Assembly: GCA_003427395.1 (NCBI GenBank)
Contig: BFEA01000034.1
Location: 2,200,875-2,264,874 of the forward strand
Reading direction: 5' to 3'
Length of the DNA stretch: 64,000 nucleotides
From: Chara braunii
Taxonomy: Eukaryota > Streptophyta > Charophyceae > Charales > Characeae
Positions 55,571 to 64,000 of this stretch are shown here, piece by piece (the stretch's first letter is position 1; every line of letters starts with the position of its first letter). The translations under genes were made by a program, and so were the position numbers. Below the pieces are notes generated by a model. It did no database searches. It was given only the letters and a program-made list of their open reading frames with translations, and was not told the DNA's origin.

Positions 55571-57897
55571 CCTCTCTCTCTCCCACTCTCACCTTCTCTC
55601 CTTCTCCTTTCCCCTTCCGATCTTTCTCCCGCGCATCGCTACTCCCCTTCTCGCCTCTTCACGATACCGAGTAGGCTGCACCCCCTCGATCACTTTGCCC
55701 TACTTGTGTCGAGTGTGATAGTAGTGTGCCCATTCAACCCCCCCCCCATGGTCGTTTTTCATCCCTGTGGTAGGCTCCTCGCCTGTCACCTCTTACCTTC
55801 GCGCACCGCACACCTCCTCTTTCCTCTTCGTTTCTTCAACTCACATCATCGCAGTCATGGCTTGATTCAACACAATACTGATACTAATAATATTACTTAA
55901 TAATGGTAATAATAATAATAATAATAAAAATACTAATAATAATAACGAATGTATGCAAGCTATCTTCAAGGTCGAGTTCATTCGTTTTCAAGGGTGCATC
56001 GCGCATCGGGAATGTTGCCTGTCTACAGCGGTGATGATCATCATCTACCGAGTAAGCCTACCGTTCTCTCTCTCTCACTTCCACACACACTCACACACAC
56101 ACACACATATACAGTCCATTGATAGGATGATAAAAAACGAGATGAATCTTCCGCTGAAACGGGGAAATATACACTGCCGCTTTCTGATTTGCTCGCTCTA
56201 TTGATCCAAAGCAGCGTGCGTCGCGCCGTGGCTGGAGACTTACCGGTTCGGCGACGCGTATCTCACCCAATCTCTCTCTCTTTCCTCTCTCCTTCTCCCC
56301 TTCTTTAATCTCCATCTCTCCTTCTCCATCTCCTTTCTCTCTCCCTCTCTCCCTCACACACACTCGCAACCCCCTTCGCCCACTGTATTGGTGAAGATTG
56401 GATCGAGAGTCGATCTTTCGTACAAAGTACGAGATGGCGTAGTGGAAGACTTAGGTACCGATGATCCGGACAGTCAATATTGCAATGCAGCCCCGAATAT
56501 ATATCACCATCATCATCCCATGGTGTAAAGGGGTCTGGCGCCTTACACATGAAGACTGCGCCAGCCCCGACCATGCCAGACAAAAAAGAGGGAGGTTAGA
56601 CGAAGAAGAGGGGAAGATGGGAATGTCGTCGACATCAAGTCTTTGGCACAGGCCCAAATAGTCCCTCGTCAAAATGTCTGAATCCCTTGTCTAGTCTGGA
56701 TCCAATGTCGTCAAGTCTCAGGTCACCACTCCCTCTCTCTCTTGTCGTAGTTTGTCGATACTGAGAAGTCAAATGATGAGAGGGTGAGAAGAAGAAGGTG
56801 GACTGAGAAGAGGAAGAACTCACTTTCTCTTTCCCTCCCTTGCACTTCTTTCGTTCATACACACACATACAAGTGCACACTCTTACTATGGAGGGCATGA
56901 GTAAGATCGGAATAAATCTTCCACTTAAACGTGGAACTATTCATTCAATTTTATTTATTTATTTATTTATTTGTTTATTCTATTGATGGAAGCACCGGGA
57001 TTGGTCACGACTTACCCGTTCTTCCTCCCGTTTCCCGACGTCGTCAAGTCACAGTTGAAGCCGTTGTCCTCAGCAACCGTCTTCGTCGTTGTTACCGCTG
57101 GAGCCGCCGTCGCCGGAGCTCGGTCAGGTGAGTACTCCCTCTCTACTTCTCCCTCTCTTTTCCTTCTTCCTCTCTTATCTCTCTCCCTTCTCCCTTTCAT
57201 GTGTCTGCACACTCACTGCTGTCATATACGCCCTTCGCCTTTACTGAGTTCGTCGTCGCCACCTTGGCTTGCTTATCGGATCAGCTAAGTTTCCTCCTTC
57301 GACTTCCTCCTTCTCTCTTCTCTCTCTTTCCTCTTCTCCTTCCCTCCTACGAACGACCACTTTCTCCTTCTTTACTTTCCTTTCCCTCTTCCCTCGCGGT
57401 TCTCTCCCCCTTACGAGTTGTTTCTCCCGGCTTTCTCACGCGCTCCACCCTTCACCTCTCTGCGCTCTTCCCAGCAAGCGGCCGTTCCTGGTCTTGCTTC
57501 TGCGCGAATTTCGCGGTGGCTTGCTCTTCTCCTTGACGAGGGGCCCTCCGTGCTATAGGCTGATGCCGCACGGTAGGATGGCCGGGCCTCTTCCCTTTTC
57601 CGGCTGAATCGGTCCGACTTCCGAGTACAGATTCACCTACGTGAATCAGGGGAATAAAGCTTCGGGAAAAGAGAATAATCAATAAAGGAAAATAAAATAA
57701 TGAAACGAATCTAACTTCCGAATTAAAATAAAATAAAATTTTTGAACGAATTGAAATGAGAACTACTACCAACTGCCCAGCGTAGGGTCTCATTTCAACG
57801 AGGCAAATAACACAACTAACCTAGATAACAATGTCGTGGGATCGAGTCCCGGTCGTTCAAACCCGGGCAAAACGAAAGGTAGAGCTCCCTGTCAAAA

Positions 57898-57983
57898 GGG
57901 AGCTAGCTCGGAGGGTGGCGGGCGTTGATCCCCGGATCCCCCGCATATCAACCTTGTATTGAAAACCTACTGAGCTAGCTCCC
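57898..57983. repeat. 86-nt inverted-repeat element in LTR
   Basis: Perfect 12-bp arms GGGAGCTAGCTC and GAGCTAGCTCCC enclose a GC-rich segment. The left LTR counterpart is 31459-31544 with one arm changed to GAGAGCTAGCTC. It looks superficially like a tRNA cloverleaf on the minus strand but lacks a D-stem. Confidence 0.6.
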
Positions 57984-59405
57984 ACTTCGAGTAAAAGGGG
58001 AGTAGCTCTAGTATTCATAAAGTAATGTGGCCCAGTCCAACCAATGGCATGAGCCCACTCTAGCCAGCTGTAGCGTGCATGCTTGCTAATTTGCGTGCCT
58101 ATCTGAATGCCTGCCGCCTTGGGCGCGTGCGCGACCTGCAAGGGCACGTATTTCATCGGAAGGCCCGAAGGACCGGTACTCAGCCGTGGTTGCGGCATCG
58201 AGGGTCGCGGCAGGGTAGATACTCAAGTGGCGGGCAGGCTGGTACCACACCAAGTTGAAGTAGATGTGGCAGATACTCGACACGGAGGCTGAGTAGGGGA
58301 AGGCAAAGACCGAAATTTTTGAGAACACCCAGTACCGGAGGGAAGACAGGCACTGGACCAAGCCCAAGTGTGTGTCATAGACCTACCTGACACAATCATC
58401 ATCCCAACTGACCCGTCGACCTCTTTTGTCGAGGGGTATTACTACTGATCCTAATCACCACGACGCGCGTCATAATAATGCGCGTTCATTCTTAACGAAA
58501 TTTTCTTACCGAGGATTTCGCTTCCAGTGTCACGCCAAGCGTGCACACCCCTCTTGTTTCCAGACTGGCTACGTCATGGTAGCTGACGCCGTCATCGTGT
58601 CGAATGCAAGGACATGGCAAAATACCCTTGTATTTTAGTTCGGGAAGAATCCGGTGGCTTCAGGCCACGGTGATGTTACGATTTCCTTTCCTTTTCTGAT
58701 TTTGCTGCTACTAGTATTATTATTATTATTATTATTATTACTATTATTATTATTACTATTATTATTTAATTTTTGTTCGACCTGTCATTTCGCGGTAAAG
58801 CCAACGGGTCGAATTCTTAGCTCAGACTGTGGTCTACGGCCTAAGCTGGCTGACCCCTCGTATACCGTCCGTGGATGAGCTGTCTGATTGTGCACCGCGT
58901 AATGGGACCCCAAAAGAGGGGTGACCCGCTGCCGCATCGGTAGGAGGCATATCACCCCCCATGGAGGGTCACAAGCCCCCTCCTTGCCATCGGACACGGG
59001 TACCCGATAGAGATAGGCCGGCGGTTCATTTTGAAGAGACTAGAGCGGTCGTCGATATCTCGTTATGGGACCATAGTGTCGAATCCGCAGTCCTGTCACT
59101 GAGACCTGAGACTGATGGTAGCGTGAGGTTTAGACCGCGCCCGACCGTTGGGTTATACACTTGAGCGTTTCCAAAATCACTTAATTTTAATTTATTTCAT
59201 AATCTATAAAATTTTAAAGTTTCTTTAATTTTAAAAGGTTTAAAAAGAACTAATTTGGGTCCTTCATTTAGAGCGCGGGGATCTTGGAAAACAACGATTC
59301 TATAAAGGAAGAGAGGAGAGGCATGTGAGTGTGTGGCGTGCTCTTGTTTCTCTGAGAAAAGGGGCGCAGCACGCTACCAGTTGGGTAGTGTTTAGTCTGC
59401 GCTAA

Positions 59406-59993
59406 GTGGCACATTGTGCTGGGATAGCAACCTGGTACTGCGCCGCGTCTGCCTATCGCCTGGCTATGGCACACAGCAATGGCCTGCACGGCTACCGGCC
59501 GGATAGCTGGAAGTACACTACTCGCTGGTCTCCTATGTCTGGCGAAGGTCCCAGGATCACTACGACCCTAAGTTACAGCGGGGGAGATGAGGCGAGGCTA
59601 AAAGTTACCGTAGAGGGAGCGAGAGAGGAGGAAATGAAGGGGGACCAGAGACTGAAGTTGGCCGTCATGGAATCTAATAACCGGGCGAAGAGAAGGATGT
59701 AGAAGGATGGGGTCACGGCTGAGGTTCGCGTGACCATTACTTACCACGAGGTTGAAATTTCAAGGGACATGGCTGAGCGAGCGCAACAACATCTGGACCG
59801 GGATTCCGAGGTCGATGGTGACGCCAGCGATTTGGAAGCGGAAACTCAATCCTGGCACGGACTGGACCAGGTCCGCAGGAACCACCCGATGGCTGGGACG
59901 GTGGAAGACGACCCTAAAGCTAGTTCGGGATCGACAGTGAGAGAGAGAGCGAAACCAGCAGAGATTGGGCCATCGGGAACACGGGACCGGTAG
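59406..59993 (+). pseudogene. LTR-borne antisense ORF, second copy
   Basis: Open from 59406 to 59702, one in-frame TAG, then DGVTAEVRVTITYHEVEISRD and open to 59993. It shares WSPMSGEGPRI, GGDEARLKVTVEGA, QQHLDRDS and LDQVRRNHPM with 3890-3417 (minus), the homologous place of LTR L1. Function unknown. One stop makes it broken here. Confidence 0.45.
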
Positions 59994-59999
59994 AGTATG

Positions 60000-60862
60000 G
60001 TCCAAAGGACAGTTTGGCCCCGCGGGACTAGGGATGGATGACACGCGTCAACTGGGGACTCGAGGCAGTTACAGATGACGATAAGGGGGACTGAGTTGCG
60101 TGTGGGCACACACATAAAACGAGCGTGAGGATGCACACAGAAAAGGGGAGAGGCGGGTGCAGTATGTGTGGGGAATGTTGACGTCAGCCTTTCCTCCAGA
60201 GCGTGAGTGAGCAGGAAGACGAGTACACGGAACAAAGAGAGAGTCAACTCTTCTTGCGCATCGTCAGTGAGTGTCCAACTTTGATACGCTCTTGCGTCTT
60301 ACCGGAGGAATCAGATCTCTCGCTCACGTTCGGTAGAACTTATGATCGATGTCGGCGAGTAGCAGCGAGAGAGTATATGATGCTCCCTACCGTCTACAAC
60401 CCTTGGACTAGAGACGGTCAGGAAAAGACTCGTGATCTCAGTACAGGAGACGATCGAGGTCCAGATAGAGAAAGTTGGGAGTTGATTAGAAGTACAATCC
60501 AAGCAGTGTTTCACATGTCTACTTAGGAGGTTAACTGCAATATTCGCCGCAACATCCAATCACGACTAAGTGGAGGGTGGCTAGCGCTATCAAGAATGTG
60601 CGAAAAGAGTGCTCGAGAGGCGAGAGAAACCAGCAAGCAGTGAACTCGCGCGCATTTTCAGATTATAAGGCCCTTGATCTTGTTAAAAGGGGCTACTTTT
60701 GAAGGTAGACCATGTCAAGAAGGGCGCACTGACAGATGCACCCTCATCCTTTGTTGTTGACGTCAACTTCCTTAGACGTGACCAAGCTATCGAGGCCAGT
60801 TGGGATATATCACCTTCTCCGATGAAGATCAAGTTATGAGTATGGAACTGAGAGTACGTTGT
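60000..60862. other. Outer part of A-type LTR, no gene seen
   Basis: A 107-codon + frame at 60203-60526 exists, but I see no homologue of it at L1 and no recognisable motif. Confidence 0.3.
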
Positions 60863-61290
60863 TGAGCGCATCGGCCCCCGCGCGAGCGAGGGCTCTCCCG
60901 GCCGCGTCACGCAGGAGAAACTTAGGCTTTTAACCTTTTAGAAACAACTTGGGGACGATACGATAACCCGCGCCGACCCTTTGCCGCTCCAGCCGAGTGC
61001 GCCAGCTGTACATCCCGCGGTCCCCTACGACAGGATAGGTTCTCGTAGGGCACAACTTACCCTCCCTAAGGGGCTGTCACCATCCTTACGGGCGTATCCC
61101 CGCCGAGCTACCGACCCACATGCGAAGACTTTTATAATGCAATTGCGAGGTAGGCCGACCGAGGGCGTTTGCTCGTTCGCTGTAGCATAGGTACGCATGG
61201 TTGAACGCCAAAGTGGACCCGAACGTCGTCCGTCCCTGGGGCGCTGATCTCCCAGGAATCAGAAAGTACGCCGGTCGACTAGGATGTGAT
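60863..61290 (-). repeat. Diverged fragment of a B-type LTR ('L2')
   Basis: Colinear with 18980-19370 and 45496-45890. Shared blocks are GTCACGCAGGAG, CCCTACGACAGG, GGCTGTCACCATCC, GGGCGTATCCC, GAGCTACYGACCCAC, ATGCAATYGCGAGGTAGG, CCGAGGGCGTTT and the GGGGCGCTGATCTCC-like end. Much more diverged than the two LTRs of element B are from each other. No PBS precedes it, so it is a solo or truncated LTR. Confidence 0.7.
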
Positions 61291-63090
61291 AACCTAGGCG
61301 TAAGAAAGTCTCAATCGATCCTAGTCCCTTCTTTCAAAGACAATCAGAAGTTACAAAAGACTCATGTCAACGTAAGCTGACTTATTTTATGAAATCGATA
61401 CAATCATGCATACCACTCGTTTGGGCTGTCACGACTTTCGCCTTGATGGAGGTGTGTTGCCAAGTTCTTTCATTCCACCCCATATTGACTGCTAGAAGAG
61501 AATGCAGACAAATCCCAACCTTCAAGTAGAGCTAGGATTCCATTGTTTTAGTGATGACTCCACTACCTTTCTAACTTTGGTGTGAATGCCATCTGCAAGT
61601 AGTTCGGCTACCACTTATACAAGTCAGCGACCAACTCGAACAGTCGGACGCTCGATGCCCCATCAAGGCCAAGGATTCCCTTTCAAATTTTGTTGGTTGC
61701 TTTGTCCTTCCAGGCAATAATTAGTCTTTCTGTTCCACAAATGATGAGGTGTCAACCTTCGACATAAAGACATTCAAAGCAATGCTCTAGTCATATTTTC
61801 TCATCTACTAGCCTGACCGCCCCAGACTTGCACTTCTTATGGTGCAAACCTACCCGCGAAGGTAGTGCCTATACGCACTCCGTCCGTAGCTAGTGAAAAC
61901 ACGAACTGAGCTTCTTGTGGCGCCAATTCCCCATTCGTCTGTGGCTCCTAAGACGACCACTAGAAGGGTAAACTATAACGGTTTTTTTTAACGTGAGTCG
62001 CCAAGAACTTAACACCTTTCGTGAATAACACACGTCCATCCCCTAGGAGGTGGTCTGGGATACCCCTCGTCCTCGCCCGAGCGAACCTCGGATCTCAGAA
62101 GTCGGCCTTGCTCCACCACGACAGCATGGTATCCCCCCACTTAAGCGGTCCACTCCGAGACGTTAACAGGGTCGGCCCCTAAGGCAACGAACCCCCGCCT
62201 CAGATGCCTCCTAGGGAAAGGAAATGCACTTATCACAGCAGACGGTCAGCCTTTTACCGCCTAACGTCAAGGGCGAACCTAGACGAAGAAGGAAATCACA
62301 GAGAAGAAAAACATTCAGATCGAAGGGCATAGACAAAGAGGGTCATTCGGGAAAGAACGGGTAACCTCAGGGAAAATCTATGTCCAGTTCACTTATTCTC
62401 CTTTGTGTGATCGCTTCGTTTCTCGTCGTCTACTGCCTTCCCATCCCTTCAGCATACATATAAGTGAGTGACAAAAAAAAAAACAGTCATCATCCCTTCG
62501 TTCCCGCTGACATGAACAAATCTCTCCCCCTTTTTTTTTTCTGTTTCAGGCACTCTTCGGCTTACCTGCCATCAGATCAAACAAACAAATTCAAAAACAA
62601 AACAATGCAAACCCATTCTCAAGTCAGCCTCCCATTCACACGCGCATGCACATATCTCCTCTACCTTTTCAATGAACGTTCAAAGAGTAGGGTCAAGCAA
62701 GTGTGGGTTCACATAGGTGTGAAGGGAACTGAGTCAGGCTGACTGACCTTGAGTGAAGTTGAACTGATGATAACAAATGGCTTACTTAAGAAAGCCGTAT
62801 AGATCACACTCCAAGTGAGAAGATCACCGCAATAAGTTGTCAGAAAAGTGATCCACACCACTCCCTCAAAGGGATCGTCCACTGACACGTAATCCCCTCA
62901 GTGTCTCAGCGTCGTCACCACTTGCGACTAGTACCACTATGCCACCACTATGTCGAGGCGTCACTGCCGCAATATCCGGACAACACAACGTCACCACCTC
63001 CTCAAAGTACACCCCCTCGACACTTTTCGAACTCTAGCCGCTGCGTTATGCAGACAACACTTCCACACTACTGCAAAAAACCCCACAGCT
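61291..63090. other. Unassigned sequence
   Basis: No long ORF, no element motif and no RNA gene recognised. A pyrimidine tract with TTTTTTTTTCTGTTTCAGG (62531-62549) looks like a 3' splice site, but no coding exon follows that I can support. Confidence 0.4.
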
Positions 63091-63360
63091 GATGCCGGGA
63101 AATTTCAACAGCACTTCCGCGTCACCGCCAAAACGTACAGGCGCCGCCGCAAAATTTTGGCAGTGCTTCCGCGTCACCGCCAAAAAGTGCAGATGCCGCC
63201 GCAAAATTTCGGCAGCGCTTCCGCGTTACCGCCAAAAAGTGAAGCCGCCGCCGCAAAATTTCGGCAGTGCTTCCGCGTCACCGCCAAAGAGTACAGCTGC
63301 CGCCGTAAAATTTCGGAAGCGCTTCCATGTCACCGCCAAAAAGTATAGCTGCCGCCGCGC
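63091..63360. repeat. 52-bp GC-rich tandem array, ~5 units
   Basis: Units start at GCCGCCGC: 63143, 63195, 63247, 63299 and 63351, exactly 52 bp apart, with a degenerate first unit from 63091. The core is GCAAAATTTCGGCAGYGCTT followed by CCGCGTCACCGCC. Because 52 is not a multiple of three, the open frames across it are a by-product. Confidence 0.85.
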
Positions 63361-63803
63361 CAAGCGGACAACACCTCCCCTACACACTTCTCAAAAATGG
63401 ATGCCGCCACCGAAAAAGTGACGCAGCATCTCCCCTACACTCCTCCAAATGCAGCGGCAGCTATGACTGCCCTCACTCTCACGCTCCCTGCAGACCTCCA
63501 ACGCTTCTCTCTCTCTCCACCCCGCTGAGATGGCAGCTATGGCTGTGTTCCACAGCTATGGCCACCTCCAGCAGTCCTCCCCTCTCTCTTACGGACCTCC
63601 ACTCAGCTCCTTCTCACTCCACCAGCAGCCCCTTCTCACTCCACCAGCAGTTCCTCCTCCAACAGCCAGCATTCACCCAAGCGAACTGCTCGCAGCACCA
63701 ACCACAAATGAATGCTGGCTGACTCGCTGCTGGCTGTTTTATAGCTGGCTGGAGGTTGAGGGCAGCTGCTTTGCCCCCAGCCAAGACTCGGAGTGAGGCC
63801 TGA

Positions 63804-63829
63804 CCCTTGATCTCAGACGAGATCAAGGG
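63804..63829. repeat. Perfect hairpin, 11-bp stem, 4-nt loop
   Basis: CCCTTGATCTC, loop AGAC, GAGATCAAGGG. Confidence 0.8.
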
Positions 63830-63939
63830 CTGAGAAACTTGATGTTCCCCTCAAGGAACCAAGTTCCAGGCCTTGGTAATGCATCTGGCCGCTACCCCCG
63901 GCCAGACGCAGCCCTAAATGGCCGTATAGAGCCAAGTAA

Positions 63940-63968
63940 AGCAGACTGTTGAAATCCAATAGTCTGCT
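63940..63968. repeat. Perfect hairpin, 8-bp stem, 13-nt loop
   Basis: AGCAGACT ... AGTCTGCT. The surrounding 63361-64000 holds no gene I can support. Confidence 0.6.
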
Positions 63969-64000
63969 GTCAACTTAGGGCCCAGAAGCTTCTACCTCCT

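Larger units (their letters stand above)
18980..58632 (-). mobile_element. Element B: giant LTR retrotransposon (~39.7 kb) with ~13-kb LTRs
   Basis: Two direct repeats of about 13 kb flank a 13-kb body with gag-pol on the minus strand. The inner edge of the right repeat (45496, TGTCG) lies two bases from a tRNA-Asp PBS, and a candidate polypurine tract abuts the inner edge of the left repeat (32490/32491). The left outer edge (18980) interrupts element A's 5' LTR, whose continuation is found beyond 58632. Body order: ORF1, domain copies 1 and 2, gag, protease, RT, RNase H, integrase, gag2. Several stops and frameshifts make it non-autonomous. No target-site duplication is visible; the right end appears to have lost about 260 bp of LTR. 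Confidence 0.8.
45496..58632 (-). repeat. Right (5') LTR of element B, ~13.1 kb, outer end truncated
   Basis: It starts TGTCGCGCGCGGCGG at 45496 and follows the left copy throughout to ...ACCCTTGTA at 58632. The last ~260 bp of the left LTR are missing here. Compared with the left copy there are scattered substitutions and microsatellite-length differences over most of the length, but 49024-50009 and 54371-56262 look identical to 22603-23588 and 27934-29825. The same tandem array (47116-47799), TAA runs (48500-48622, 51923-51966, 54819-54940, 55897-55930) and duplicated units are present. No gene recognised. Confidence 0.8.
58633..60862 (-). repeat. 5' LTR of element A, second part
   Basis: It continues the A-type LTR after element B. 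Homology to the reverse complement of L1 starts within about 20 bp of the junction (AGTTCGGGAAGAATCCGGTGG against AGTTGGAAAGACCGGCG). It continues through an ATT run (58713-58766), GGACCCCAAAAGAGGGG (58908-58924), CCATCGGACACGGGTACC (58987-59004) and the antisense ORF. The right limit is uncertain; an LTR-like sequence of another type starts near 60863. Confidence 0.7.

Noticed and set aside
58628-58660. Target-site duplication of element B
   Set aside because: No 4-6 bp match to the left flank (GCTCGT) at the junction; the right end seems deleted.
62950-63421. 132- and 109-codon frames rich in R, A and P
   Set aside because: Produced by the 52-bp tandem array read in shifting frames.
1-64000. 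CRISPR arrays, prokaryotic operons, rRNA genes
   Set aside because: No regularly spaced short repeats with unique spacers, no ribosome-binding-site-led gene runs and no rRNA-like sequence; the content is eukaryotic.

Overview
The window is eukaryotic repeat DNA. I see no host gene, rRNA or tRNA gene in it. The content is decayed Ty3/gypsy-type LTR retrotransposons, TAA/CT/TTC microsatellites, assembly gaps and a very large direct repeat. The primer-binding sites match plant-type tRNA-Asp, and the Gag N-terminus is of a kind I recall from the charophyte alga Chara braunii. A charophyte or other streptophyte source is therefore my best guess, but it rests on memory and was not verified.

Layout. 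1-2955: nothing recognised. ~2960-5497: an LTR (L1) in + orientation, followed by a tRNA-Asp primer-binding site (5500-5519) and a short leader remnant. 6720-18979: element A, on the minus strand. Reading from its 5' end (right) it has LTR, PBS, ORF1, two tandem copies of an unknown domain, gag, protease, RT, RNase H, integrase and then a second gag-like ORF. 18980-58632: element B, also on the minus strand, with the same gene order. It is inserted inside the 5' LTR of element A and is flanked by direct repeats of about 13 kb (18980-32490 and 45496-58632) that behave as its LTRs. 58633-~60862: the rest of element A's 5' LTR. ~60863-61290: a diverged relative of the element B LTR. 61291-64000: unassigned DNA with a 52-bp tandem array and two hairpins.

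The two elements are diverged relatives but share an unusual plan. Upstream of gag they carry a small RG-rich/proline-rich ORF ending in a hydrophobic segment, then a roughly 250-residue domain present twice in tandem. Downstream of integrase they carry a second Gag-like protein (capsid-like N-terminus, coiled coil, CCHC zinc knuckle). Several of these ORFs are preceded by a polypyrimidine-CAG 3' splice site at matching positions in both elements, which suggests that the ORFs are expressed from spliced RNAs. Both elements are broken by stops and frameshifts, and A also lacks the integrase catalytic Glu.

Other notable items are a canonical hammerhead ribozyme motif (36011-36068, + strand) in an insertion between integrase and the second gag of element B; an ORF antisense to the A-type LTR, retained in two divergent LTR copies; and blocks of the two 13-kb repeats that are identical down to the ambiguous N positions, which points to assembly reuse of sequence.
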